Translations under genes and position numbers: made by a program | Shown: positions 23,412 to 31,693 of the stretch, one piece after another | Numbering within the stretch: position 1 is the first letter of the stretch | Layout: each line of letters starts with the position of its first letter | Source: Candidatus Poribacteria bacterium | GTDB taxonomy: Bacteria; Poribacteria; WGA-4E; WGA-3G | Direction: 5' to 3' | Assembly (NCBI GenBank): GCA_022821065.1 | Contig: JAJEEK010000093.1 | Span: forward strand, 1-35,762 | Length of the DNA stretch: 35,762 nt | Notes under the pieces: model-generated | What the model was told of the DNA's origin: nothing | What the model saw: only the letters and a program-made list of their open reading frames with translations | Database searches by the model: none

Positions 23412-23471
23412 TAAGGAGGAACTGGCGGATTAACGCTGTCACGCGTTTTTTATGGACCAGGTATCTTGATG
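23412..23471 (+). promoter_or_regulatory. S1 mRNA leader: displaced Shine-Dalgarno, small hairpin and a 5-codon uORF
   Basis: A very strong Shine-Dalgarno TAAGGAGG (23412-23419) has no start codon at the usual distance. It is followed by a hairpin AACGC (23432-23436) with GCGTT (23443-23447), loop TGTCAC, running into TTTTTT. Then an ATG at 23452 opens a five-codon ORF (MDQVS) whose TGA overlaps the S1 ATG at 23469 (TGATG). If the hairpin forms, the Shine-Dalgarno comes about 16 bases from the small ORF start. Such a layout could allow S1 feedback on its own translation, as known for E. coli rpsA. That is an inference. Confidence 0.45.
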
Positions 23472-26003
23472 AACAACGAACAGGCAAATACAAATGCATC
23501 CACTGTTGATGTGGAAGAAGAAAAGAATTCAGCTGAAGGATCAGCTGAAGTGAATCAGGAAGTAGCGAGCGAGGCAGAGACTCCAGACGCTGAACAGACA
23601 ACTTCAGCAGCCGAGGCGGACGTTGAGGTGCAAGGAGAAAACACGAGCAGTGAAGCGGAAACGGCTACTGACGATGTTGATTCCGAACAGGCTGATGATG
23701 ATGCGTCCCCAGAAGAACCGATAGTGGAGACTGTTGGCGAAACTGATTCCGAGGAAGAAGAAACGGCACCCACTGATGAGACCGCCCCTGAAGCGGTGGT
23801 AGAAGGCGTTGTTGCCGAGGCTGATACGGATGCTGAAGAAGAGGTAGCAACACCTGCCGATGAAACAGCGTCTGAGGATGCGTCCGATGCATCAGAAGAG
23901 TCGTTAGAACCAATGAGCGCAGAATCTCTTGAGGAAGCGTATGATAATTCGATAAAAGCGTTTACGGATGGAGAGATTGTTAAAGGTGTTGTCGTAGATG
24001 TCACCCGTGATGAAGTGATGATTGACATCGGTTTTAAATCAGAGGGGTACATCCCCGCATCGGAATTTGAACCTGGTGACGATGATTTACCAGGGGTCAA
24101 AACTGGTGATGAGATCGATGTTTATATTGTCCGGCGTGAAGATTCGGAAGGACAGATTGTTCTTTCTAAGAAGATCGCCGATCAAACACTCGTTTGGGAT
24201 GAAATTGCGGCGGCACATGAATCAGGCGAACCCGTGAAAGGTCGTGTTACGGAACGCATTAAAGGCGGTCTGCGGGTGAGTGTCGGTTCTCTACGCGGTT
24301 TTTTACCAGCTTCACAAGTTGAGTTGCGTCCTATCCAGAACCTTGAACAGTATGTCGGGCAGACGCTGGATATGAAAGTTATCAGTCTCAGTAAGCGACG
24401 GCATAATATCGTTTTGTCGCGTCGCGCATGGTTGGAGACTGAACTCGTCAAGAAGCGAGCGGAGATTCTCAGTACCCTTGAGGTGGGTCAACGGATTACA
24501 GGCGTTGTGAAAAACATAACTGCTTTCGGAGCGTTTGTCGATCTTGGGGGCGTTGATGGTCTACTTCATAAGACGGATATGTCGTGGAAACGTATCCATC
24601 ATCCGTCTGATGTTGTCTCTGTCGGTGGTGAGATTGAAGTCGAGGTCATCGGTATCGGTCAAGACAACGAGAAAATTTCGTTGGGCTTGAAGCAGATGAC
24701 TGAGGATCCGTGGGAAAACGTTGATGAGAAATATCCTGTCGGGTCTACGGTTCGGGGTGTTGTTGTTAACATTGTGAACTACGGCGCGTTTTTACAACTC
24801 GAAGAAGGTGTTGAGGGGCTGATTCATGTATCTGAGATGGCATGGACTCGCCGTAATGTCGCGCCCTCCCGAATTGTCAATAAAGGCGATGAAATTGAAG
24901 CCGTTGTGCTTGAAATCTCAAGAGAAGATAAACGCATATCGCTTGGACTCAAGCAGTTACAGCAGAACCCGTGGGAACTCTTGGAACAGCGGTCGCCTGA
25001 AGGTAGTAAAATCACAGGCCGTATCCGAAACATAACCAGTTTTGGTGCGTTTGTCGAAATTGAACCCGGAATTGATGGGTTGATCCATACTTCTGACCTC
25101 TCGTGGACCAAGCGTGGTACCGCAGCGAATGAAGAGCTGAAGGAAGGGGACGAGATTGAGGTCGTCGTACTACAGATTGATGCCGATGAGCGTCGCGTCT
25201 CATTAGGACTCAAACAGACGCAGCCTGACCCGTGGGAGGACGTTCCCGAAAAATATAAGGTCGGTTCTGTGGTGAGTGGTAAGATCGTCAATCTCACGAG
25301 TTTTGGTGCCTTTACCAAGCTTGAAGAAGGTATTGAAGGCTTAATTCACATTTCGGAACTCGCCGAACGTCGCATTGAAAAGCCGGAAGAGGTCGTTTCC
25401 GTAGGGGACGAGTTAGACTTAAAGGTTATCAATTTGTCTCCCAAGGATCGACGTATCGGACTGAGTTTGAAGGCACTCCTCGCTGAGCAAGCGCGCGCCG
25501 CTGCACCGGAAGAGGAGAAACCCACACGGACACGCCCCGAGCGTTCTTCGCGACCGCGACGGGAACGCGAGCCACGACGACAGCCCGCACACGAAGAGAC
25601 TGTCACCGCATTGGGTGCCTTGCTCAAACAAGAAATGGGTAAGTCAAACGCTGAACGCGTCGAAGAGGCTGAAAGCACTGAGAACGTTGAAAACGTTGTG
25701 AGTGTTGAGAGTACTGAGAGCACCGAAAACGTTGCAAGTGTTGAGAGCGTTGAGGTTATCGAAGACGCTGAAAGTGCTGCGAGTGTTGAGAGCGTTGAGG
25801 TTATCGAAGACACTGAAAGCACTGAAGAGGCTGAAAGTGCTGAGAGTCCTGAAAGCGTTGAGGTCGTCGAAGAGGCTGAAAGCGTTGAGGATGCTGAGAC
25901 CACCGAAGACACTGAAAGTGCTGAGGATACTGAAAACGCCGAGGATACGAAAGATTCTGAAAGTACAGAGGAAGCCGAGAGCGCGAAGGACTCCGAAAAT
26001 TAG
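23469..26003 (+). CDS. rpsA: Ribosomal protein S1 with long acidic N- and C-terminal extensions
   Basis: The 844-residue protein has six S1 (OB-fold) domains at about 167-235, 253-320, 338-407, 423-495, 510-583 and 597-668. Typical signatures are NITAFGAFVDL, NIVNYGAFLQL, NITSFGAFVEI and NLTSFGAFTKL. S1 binds mRNA and helps 30S initiation. Six-domain S1 is usually about 550-600 residues; here there are about 150 extra residues at the N-terminus, rich in E, A, T and D, and about 165 at the C-terminus. The latter comprise an Arg-rich linker (about 685-707, RTRPERSSRPRREREPRRQ) and a low-complexity E/S/V tail. The frame opens at a TTG (23466); the ATG right after is preferred. A strong terminator follows. 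Confidence 0.92.
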   Translation: MNNEQANTNASTVDVEEEKNSAEGSAEVNQEVASEAETPDAEQTTSAAEADVEVQGENTSSEAETATDDVDSEQADDDASPEEPIVETVGETDSEEEETAPTDETAPEAVVEGVVAEADTDAEEEVATPADETASEDASDASEESLEPMSAESLEEAYDNSIKAFTDGEIVKGVVVDVTRDEVMIDIGFKSEGYIPASEFEPGDDDLPGVKTGDEIDVYIVRREDSEGQIVLSKKIADQTLVWDEIAAAHESGEPVKGRVTERIKGGLRVSVGSLRGFLPASQVELRPIQNLEQYVGQTLDMKVISLSKRRHNIVLSRRAWLETELVKKRAEILSTLEVGQRITGVVKNITAFGAFVDLGGVDGLLHKTDMSWKRIHHPSDVVSVGGEIEVEVIGIGQDNEKISLGLKQMTEDPWENVDEKYPVGSTVRGVVVNIVNYGAFLQLEEGVEGLIHVSEMAWTRRNVAPSRIVNKGDEIEAVVLEISREDKRISLGLKQLQQNPWELLEQRSPEGSKITGRIRNITSFGAFVEIEPGIDGLIHTSDLSWTKRGTAANEELKEGDEIEVVVLQIDADERRVSLGLKQTQPDPWEDVPEKYKVGSVVSGKIVNLTSFGAFTKLEEGIEGLIHISELAERRIEKPEEVVSVGDELDLKVINLSPKDRRIGLSLKALLAEQARAAAPEEEKPTRTRPERSSRPRREREPRRQPAHEETVTALGALLKQEMGKSNAERVEEAESTENVENVVSVESTESTENVASVESVEVIEDAESAASVESVEVIEDTESTEEAESAESPESVEVVEEAESVEDAETTEDTESAEDTENAEDTKDSESTEEAESAKDSEN
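25660..26000 (+). repeat. Low-complexity acidic repeat inside the S1 gene tail
   Basis: The last 340 coding bases are built from GAR-rich 9- to 15-codon units. One 45-bp period is clear: GTTGAGAGCGTTGAGGTTAT begins at 25740 and again at 25785, encoding VESVEVIED twice. Other variants are ESTEN, ESAE, EDTES and EDAES. It keeps frame to the stop, which suggests unit gain and loss without frameshift. Confidence 0.8.
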
Positions 26004-26054
26004 TGTTTTTTGTGCTTTCGTCTCAAATCTATAGTTTCGGAATGACGATTGTAC

Positions 26055-26090
26055 GGGTGGGTCGATGTACCCACCCCTTGTCTCTTTTTA
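26055..26090 (+). terminator. Terminator after the S1 gene
   Basis: GGGTGGGT (26055-26062) pairs perfectly with ACCCACCC (26069-26076) around a CGATGT loop, followed by CTTGTCTCTTTTT. The stem is strong and the T run moderate. Confidence 0.8.
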
Positions 26091-26107
26091 TCTTAGCAAC
26101 TTGACGA

Positions 26108-26204
26108 TTAGTGTTCTGTCATTTTTATTTTGATGGATTGTAGGTTGGGTTGAACGCAGTGAAACCCAACATCTTCAGTCAATTTTGGAGTGACATAACA
26201 CTAA
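26108..26204. mobile_element. Miniature inverted-repeat element, family B copy 1 (97 bp)
   Basis: TTAGTGTTCTGTCA (26108-26121) and TGACATAACACTAA (26191-26204) are inverted repeats with one mismatch. The interior has a hairpin GTTGGGTT (26144-26151) / AACCCAAC (26163-26170). The TA just inside each end would fit a TA target duplication as in IS630/Tc1-like elements (inference). The first 73 bases recur at 28689-28761 with two changes. Confidence 0.8.
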
Positions 26205-26255
26205 AGAGACTTGCCCAAGAAAATAATGTGGAAATAGATACGTAGACGAGGAGAC

Positions 26256-27386
26256 GTGGAATTGAGCAGTAATTTTCTGTTTACGTCCGAATCTGTCACT
26301 GAAGGACATCCGGACAAAATCGCAGACCAGATCTCTGACGCGGTACTTGATGCCATATTTACAACAGACCCGATGGGGAGAGTGGCTTGTGAAACTTTAG
26401 TTACGACTGGACTTGCCGTTATTACAGGTGAAATTACGACGACGGCAAACTACGATGCACAACAAATTGCACGAAAAGTACTTACCGATATCGGGTACAC
26501 CGATATTCAATACGGTTTTGATGCCGAGCGAAGTGCTGTGCTGAGTATCATTGACAAGCAGTCTCCCGATATTGCGATGGGTGTGAACCCTGGCGGTGCG
26601 GGAGATCAAGGGTTAATGTTTGGGTATGCATGTACCGAGACACCTGAATTGATGCCGCTGCCGATTACCCTCGCCCACCAATTGACACGGCGGTTGGCTA
26701 ATGTACGTAAAGAAGGTATCCTTCCGTTTATCCGTCCAGACGGGAAATCTCAAGTAACAGTTGAATATGTGGATGACAAGCCTAAGGCGGTGACGACTGT
26801 TGTTATCTCCGCGCAACACGACCCAGATGTTAGCGACACCGAGTTACAGGAATCAATTATTGAAGAGGTTATCAAGAAAATAATTCCTGAAAATCTTGAG
26901 TCCGCAGATATTAAATATCATATCAATCCAACCGGACGTTTTGTGACAGGTGGCCCGCAAGGAGATGCCGGTCTAACAGGTCGAAAGATTATTGTTGATA
27001 CTTATGGCGGTATGGGACGGCACGGCGGAGGTGCACTATCAGGGAAAGACCCGACGAAAGTGGACCGGAGTGCGACTTATGCAGCGCGGCACGTTGCTAA
27101 AAATCTCGTCGCTGCTGGGCTCGCAGAGCGATGCGAAATACAGATATCCTATGCAATTGGCAGGAGTGAACCTGTCTCTGTTATGGTGGATACATTTGGG
27201 ACTGGCGATGCGGAGGCACTTGAACAACTTGTCAACACCCACTTCGACTTAACACCGATAGGTATTATTGAACGGTTGAATTTACGTCAACCGATTTATC
27301 AGAATACCGCTGCATACGGGCATTTTGGGCGCGAGGAACCCGGTTTTACTTGGGAAGAGACCGATTACGTCGAAAAACTCCGATAG
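26256..27386 (+). CDS. metK: S-adenosylmethionine synthetase
   Basis: MetK makes SAM from methionine and ATP. The 376-residue protein has [25 protein letters not shown] at the start with the catalytic His, [10 protein letters not shown] (the family hexapeptide region), [37 protein letters not shown] (P-loop-like, Lys and Asp) and a canonical end. The GTG at 26256 sits only about 3 bases after GAGGAG (26248-26253), while a TTG at 26262 would have better spacing, so the first two residues are uncertain. It begins a SAM-cycle group with ahcY about 40 bases downstream. A family B miniature element lies just before it. Confidence 0.95.
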   Translation: MELSSNFLFTSESVTEGHPDKIADQISDAVLDAIFTTDPMGRVACETLVTTGLAVITGEITTTANYDAQQIARKVLTDIGYTDIQYGFDAERSAVLSIIDKQSPDIAMGVNPGGAGDQGLMFGYACTETPELMPLPITLAHQLTRRLANVRKEGILPFIRPDGKSQVTVEYVDDKPKAVTTVVISAQHDPDVSDTELQESIIEEVIKKIIPENLESADIKYHINPTGRFVTGGPQGDAGLTGRKIIVDTYGGMGRHGGGALSGKDPTKVDRSATYAARHVAKNLVAAGLAERCEIQISYAIGRSEPVSVMVDTFGTGDAEALEQLVNTHFDLTPIGIIERLNLRQPIYQNTAAYGHFGREEPGFTWEETDYVEKLR

Positions 27387-27429
27387 GATAAAATAAACAT
27401 TTAAAAAGATCCGGAAAAAAAGGAAATTG

Positions 27430-28692
27430 ATGAACTACGATATAAAAACGACAGAACTCGCGGCGGTTGGGAAACAGCGGATTGACTGGGCAAACCGGTT
27501 TATGCCTGTTTTAGATTCTATCCGTGCGCGATTTGAAGATGAACGTCCTTTAGATGGACTCAGAGTCGCTGCATGTTTGCACGTCACAACCGAAACGGCG
27601 AACCTGATGAAAACGTTGAAAGCTGGCGGTGCCGAAGCAGTTCTCTGCGCTTCAAATCCGCTCAGTACACAGGATGATGTCGCTGCGTCTCTTGTTACTG
27701 ATGAGGGAATCGGTGTATTTGCCATTAACGGTGAAGATACGGAAACCTATTACAAGCACATTGATGCCACGCTCGATTTGCAACCGACGGTTACCATGGA
27801 CGACGGTGCTGATCTCGTTTCGAGACTCCATTCCGAAGAGACGAATCCTGCTTTGGTTGAACAAGTTGTGGCGGGAACAGAAGAAACAACGACAGGCGTT
27901 ATCCGACTCAAGAGCATGGCAGCGGAAGGTGTCCTAAAATATCCGATTATTGCTGTAAACGATGCGCGGACAAAACATTTTTTTGATAATCGGTACGGCA
28001 CGGGACAAAGTACGCTGGACGGTATCATCAGAGCAACGAACCTCCTGATTGCTGGAACGACGGTTGTCATCGCTGGTTATGGTTGGTGTGGCAGAGGTGT
28101 TGCAAGCCGCGCACGCGGATTAGGCGCGAACGTGATCGTCACTGAGGTTGATGCCTTGAAAGCACTTGAAGCGGTGATGGATGGGTTCCGTGTGATGCCG
28201 ATGCAAAAGGCTGTTCAAGAAGCCGATCTCGTTGTGACACTCACAGGCGATATTCATGTCTTGCGTAAAGAACATTTTGAAGTGATGAAAGATGGCGCCA
28301 TTATTGCGAATTCAGGGCATTTCAATGTTGAGATCGATATTCCTGTGCTTGAAAAATTGAGCGTTGATAAAAGACTTGCACGTCCCTATGTGGATGTGTA
28401 CACGCTCGAAGATGGTCGGAAACTCTACCTCGTTGGTGAAGGTCGGTTGGTGAACCTTGCCGCTGCGGAGGGGCATCCGGCGAGTGTGATGGATATGAGT
28501 TTTGCCAATCAAGCACTGTCTCTTGAATACATTGCCAAAAATCATGATAATTTTGAGAATCGTGTGTACGATGTTCCTGAATCTATTGACGAGATGGTGG
28601 CACAGCTGAAGTTGGAGGCGTTCGGGGTCAAGATTGATACGCTCACGGATGAGCAGGTGAAGTATCTCAATTCATGGGAAATGGGAACTTAG
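27430..28692 (+). CDS. ahcY: Adenosylhomocysteinase (SAH hydrolase), short type
   Basis: AhcY splits S-adenosylhomocysteine to adenosine and homocysteine. The 420-residue protein has the NAD-binding [22 protein letters not shown], the substrate Lys-His pair in [19 protein letters not shown], and a C-terminus YLNSWEMGT like the short bacterial/archaeal forms that lack the YRY tail. AGGA precedes the ATG at 27430; an extra TTG codon lies just before. The stop TAG (28690-28692) lies inside the first bases of a family B repeat (TTAGTG), so the repeat end and the gene end coincide. Confidence 0.95.
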   Translation: MNYDIKTTELAAVGKQRIDWANRFMPVLDSIRARFEDERPLDGLRVAACLHVTTETANLMKTLKAGGAEAVLCASNPLSTQDDVAASLVTDEGIGVFAINGEDTETYYKHIDATLDLQPTVTMDDGADLVSRLHSEETNPALVEQVVAGTEETTTGVIRLKSMAAEGVLKYPIIAVNDARTKHFFDNRYGTGQSTLDGIIRATNLLIAGTTVVIAGYGWCGRGVASRARGLGANVIVTEVDALKALEAVMDGFRVMPMQKAVQEADLVVTLTGDIHVLRKEHFEVMKDGAIIANSGHFNVEIDIPVLEKLSVDKRLARPYVDVYTLEDGRKLYLVGEGRLVNLAAAEGHPASVMDMSFANQALSLEYIAKNHDNFENRVYDVPESIDEMVAQLKLEAFGVKIDTLTDEQVKYLNSWEMGT

Positions 28693-28761
28693 TGTTCTGT
28701 CATGCTTATTTTGATGGATTGTAGGTTGGGTTGAACGCAGTGAAACCCAACATCTTCAGTC
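28689..28761. mobile_element. Miniature element family B copy 2, right-truncated (73 bp)
   Basis: It matches 26108-26180 at 71 of 73 positions, including the left terminal repeat TTAGTGTTCTGTCA and the GTTGGGTT/AACCCAAC hairpin. The right terminal repeat is missing; the sequence switches at 28762 to another repeat type. Confidence 0.8.
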
Positions 28762-28762
28762 T

Positions 28763-28916
28763 AAATCGGGACTTAGGCACCTTCCTTTGCAGGTGAGGTT
28801 TTTAACCTCGCCAATTTTAAAAGCGAATGGGGATTTATACACCGTCCTTTGTAGGCGAGGTTTGTAACCTCGCCAATTTTAAAAGCCGCGGTGTCTTTAA
28901 GCCGCGGTGTCTTTGT
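28763..28916. repeat. Two 62-bp tandem hairpin units plus a 16-bp tandem pair
   Basis: Units at 28763-28824 and 28825-28886 each contain a 9-bp hairpin (GGTGAGGTT/AACCTCGCC at 28792-28812 and GGCGAGGTT/AACCTCGCC at 28854-28874) followed by AATTTTAAAAGC. They are followed by GCCGCGGTGTCTTTAA (28885-28900) and GCCGCGGTGTCTTTGT (28901-28916). The hairpins could stabilise or end the metK-ahcY transcript. A related partial unit is at 16298-16320. Confidence 0.75.
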
Positions 28917-28931
28917 AAGGGGAGACGAGTT

Positions 28932-29162
28932 ATGAAAAAATTAGAGGCTATAGAAGGCGTAATCGTGCTTCTGTCGGCGATACTTTTATTGCCGATTTGG
29001 ATGGCATCTTCTGATATGATACAACTCCCGCCGACGTTGGTAAAAGTGCTGAGTTTTTTACAGTATCCGATACTTGTTGTACTCGGTATCATTTTCATTC
29101 GTCGGTTGCGACGGGTTATCCGTGCATTCCGCGAAAATAAAAACAGACCGGGTCCTTTTTAA
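28932..29162 (+). CDS. Small two-helix membrane protein, unknown function
   Basis: The 76-residue protein has two hydrophobic segments (about 8-25 IEGVIVLLSAILLLPIWM and about 43-58 QYPILVVLGIIFIRRL) and a basic C-terminal tail (RRLRRVIRAFRENKNRPG). GGGGAG stands before the ATG at 28932; the frame is open to 28827, but that part is repeat sequence. I do not recognise a family. By the positive-inside rule both ends would face the cytoplasm. It sits between ahcY and a PfkB kinase. Confidence 0.7.
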   Translation: MKKLEAIEGVIVLLSAILLLPIWMASSDMIQLPPTLVKVLSFLQYPILVVLGIIFIRRLRRVIRAFRENKNRPGPF

Positions 29163-29214
29163 GTTCGGGTGGCATTGGATTCGTATTACACTTTGGGAGA
29201 CATAGGTTTAAAAT

Positions 29215-30120
29215 ATGGCGATTTTAGTCGTTGGGACGGTGACTTTAGATACGGTGGAAACACCGAGTAGACGCGTTGAGGATGTGCTTGGTGGTTCTGG
29301 TGTCTATGCTGCTATCGCTGCAAGTTTTTTTCCAAATACCGTTCAACTTGTGGGAGTCGTCGGTGCTGATTTTCCGAAGGCCTACACTGATATCCTCGAA
29401 AACCACAGAGTTGATCTCCAAGGATTAGAACGCATTGAAGATGGCAAATCGTTTCGATGGGGGGGGCGTTATACTGAAGACTTTAACGTGCGCGATACCC
29501 TCTTCACAGAATTGAATGTTATTGAGGATTTTCAACCCGTTTTGCCCGAAACATATAAAGATACCTCCTATCTTTTCTTGGCGAATAGTTCACCAGTATT
29601 TCAGTTAAGCGTCATTGAACAGATGACGAATCCGAAACTGATCGTCTGTGATACGATGGATTTTTGGATTAATGAAGAGCGAGAGGCGTTAGAGGCACTC
29701 TTAGCACGTGTGGATGTCCTCATATTAAACGATAGTGAGGCGCGGCTGCTTACAGGTGATTCTAACTTGGTGCGCGCAGCAGAGACGATTCTACGCTATG
29801 GTCCAGAGCGGGTTATTATCAAGAAGGGAGAGCACGGTGCAATCAGTATCACGGCATCGTCCTATTTCAACGCCCCGGCATATCCGATCAGGCAAGTCGC
29901 CGACCCGACAGGCGCGGGTGATAGCTTTGCGGGTGGGATGATGGGGTACCTCGCTTCTGTTGAGGATACATCGGAGGAAGCGATACGCAGGGCTATGGTC
30001 TATGGCGCGGTTGTCGCCTCTTTTAATATTGAAGACTTTAGCATCAACCGACAAAAGCGTGTGCAGTTTTCCGAGATTTCGTCCCGATATCGCGAACTTC
30101 AAAACGCTGTCCGTTTTTAG
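29215..30120 (+). CDS. PfkB-family kinase (sugar or nucleoside kinase)
   Basis: The 301-residue ribokinase-like protein has ILVVGTVTLDTVETP at the start, VLGGSGVYAAIAASFF (substrate-binding loop), ILNDSEARLLTG and the catalytic DPTGAGDSFAGGMMGY near 238-253, with Asp as base. Substrate cannot be read from motifs. Placement downstream of metK and ahcY makes adenosine kinase an attractive possibility, since adenosine removal drives AhcY; ordinary sugar kinase is equally consistent. Its stop overlaps that of the convergent lipoamide dehydrogenase gene. No strong ribosome binding site is seen. Confidence 0.85.
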   Translation: MAILVVGTVTLDTVETPSRRVEDVLGGSGVYAAIAASFFPNTVQLVGVVGADFPKAYTDILENHRVDLQGLERIEDGKSFRWGGRYTEDFNVRDTLFTELNVIEDFQPVLPETYKDTSYLFLANSSPVFQLSVIEQMTNPKLIVCDTMDFWINEEREALEALLARVDVLILNDSEARLLTGDSNLVRAAETILRYGPERVIIKKGEHGAISITASSYFNAPAYPIRQVADPTGAGDSFAGGMMGYLASVEDTSEEAIRRAMVYGAVVASFNIEDFSINRQKRVQFSEISSRYRELQNAVRF

Positions 30121-31505
30121 CGTAGACTGTGGATTGCCCTATCGTACGCCGCTTCGGCGGATTCCATCACTATTTCTGAGAGCGTCGGATGTGCGTGAAC
30201 AGTGTGTGCTATATCCGCTGCAGAAGCACCGAGACGCACGGCAACCGCGGCTTCATGAATAAGCGTTGAAGCCTGCGCACCGACGATATGAACGCCGAGA
30301 ATATCCCCACTATCAACATCAGAGACTGTCTTAACGAACCCATCTGTCTCGCGTAATCCTAACGCTTTCCCATTCGCACCGTATGGAAATCTACCGATCT
30401 TTACCTCATAACCTTCATCGGTCGCCTCTTTTTCTGTCATGCCGACGTGTCCAATTTCGGGCAAGGTGAAAACACACCACGGGATCACTTGATAATCCAT
30501 CTCAACATTGTTACCGACGCAGTTTTGTGCTGCAATCTTTCCTTCTGCGGATGCGACATGTGCCAGCAGATACCGACTCGCGACATCTCCAACGGCATAA
30601 ATACTGGGAACACTCGTCTGCATCTGGACATCCACGACAATTTTTCCGTTCTCTGTGCGGACACCAACCTTTTCTAAACCGATGCCCTCCGTGTTGTAAC
30701 GTCTCCCAATCGAGACGAGCATCTTTTCCGCTGTAATTTCTTCACCGGATTCAAGTACCACTGTGACATCTGCCTCTGATTTTTTGACGTGCGTAAGTTT
30801 ATCACCCGTGTGGATAGCGATACCTTTCCGTTTCATGAAAAGTTGGATATGACGGATGACTTGAACATCTTCAGTCGCCAAAATTGTGGGAAGGAGTTCT
30901 AACACGGTTACCTTACAACCGAGTGCATTGAAGATTGAAGCGAACTCACACCCGGAAACGCCACCCCCTACAATCAGCAGACTTTCAGGAAGTTTTGTGA
31001 GGTTAAGGATGCCCGTTGTTGTCAGGACCTGTTCCTCATCAATTTCAAAGACAGGCGGGTCTGCGGGTTCGGAACCTGTGGCGATAATAACATTTTTCGC
31101 ATGCAGCTGCTCAGTTGTGCCGTCAGATTTGCTGATGAGAAGGGTGTTTCTATCGGTCAGTGTACCTGTTCCGTTGAAGGTATCAACGCCGTTTGCTTTC
31201 AGCAGTTGTGCGATACCACCCGTTAGCTGCGTAATCACCGAGGTTTTGTGCGCCAGTACCTGGGGGTAATCAATTGTTGCTTCACCGCTGATATGCACAC
31301 CAAAGTCTGGAGCCTCCTGAACTTGTGTAGCGAGGTTGGCAACAGCAAAAAGCGTTTTCGTCGGGATACACCCTCGATTTAGGCAGGTCCCGCCCCACTC
31401 GCCTTTTTCTATGAGGCAGACGCTACCACCGAGTTGTGCCGCTTTAATAGCCGCGACATACCCACCGGGTCCCCCGCCGATAATTCCGACATCGTAAGTA
31501 GACAT
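30117..31505 (-). CDS. lpdA: Dihydrolipoyl dehydrogenase (E3)
   Basis: The 462-residue flavoprotein has the FAD motif GIIGGGPGGYVAAIKAAQLG, redox-active cysteines in GGTCLNRGCIPTK, the NAD motif IVGGGVSGCEFASIFNALG, YAVGDVASRYLLAHVASAEG, and the C-terminal active-site HAHPTLSE of the dimer interface. AGGAG lies 6 bases upstream of the ATG at 31505; the open frame to 31544 is not needed. It reoxidises lipoamide in pyruvate/2-oxoglutarate dehydrogenase or glycine cleavage complexes. No E1/E2 genes are in the window. It meets the PfkB gene tail to tail with overlapping stop codons (30117-30120). Confidence 0.95.
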   Translation of the reverse strand: MSTYDVGIIGGGPGGYVAAIKAAQLGGSVCLIEKGEWGGTCLNRGCIPTKTLFAVANLATQVQEAPDFGVHISGEATIDYPQVLAHKTSVITQLTGGIAQLLKANGVDTFNGTGTLTDRNTLLISKSDGTTEQLHAKNVIIATGSEPADPPVFEIDEEQVLTTTGILNLTKLPESLLIVGGGVSGCEFASIFNALGCKVTVLELLPTILATEDVQVIRHIQLFMKRKGIAIHTGDKLTHVKKSEADVTVVLESGEEITAEKMLVSIGRRYNTEGIGLEKVGVRTENGKIVVDVQMQTSVPSIYAVGDVASRYLLAHVASAEGKIAAQNCVGNNVEMDYQVIPWCVFTLPEIGHVGMTEKEATDEGYEVKIGRFPYGANGKALGLRETDGFVKTVSDVDSGDILGVHIVGAQASTLIHEAAVAVRLGASAADIAHTVHAHPTLSEIVMESAEAAYDRAIHSLR

Positions 31506-31591
31506 AAAAACTCCTGTTGTGTGAGATGGATTGAATTTTATCACGAACGCTAAAGGGTGTCAAATTCAGAACATTCAGTCTTGAGGCAGTG

Positions 31592-31645
31592 AAAAAAAAA
31601 AAAGGCGATTGCGTGCCAGCCTTGCTACTGGCAGTTACAATCGCC
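31592..31645 (-). terminator. Strong minus-strand terminator after the sigma factor gene
   Basis: On the minus strand a stem GGCGATTG (31645-31638) with CAATCGCC (31611-31604), plus an inner stem GCCAG (31632-31628) with CTGGC (31619-31615), is followed by a run of 12 T (31603-31592). It ends the sigma factor unit about 50 bases after its stop and isolates it from lpdA. Confidence 0.85.
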
Positions 31646-31693
31646 GCTACGTTTGAATTGTAGTTATTTCCAAGAGAGTACCTCCAAAAATAG

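Noticed and set aside
23555..24100. 181-codon minus-strand ORF, Ser/Thr-rich
   Set aside because: Mirror of the Glu/Ala-rich N-terminal extension of S1 (GAA/GCA codons read as TTC/TGC). Composition artefact.
25346..25912. 188-codon minus-strand ORF, Ser/Leu-rich
   Set aside because: Mirror of the acidic repeat tail of S1; no start signal or family.
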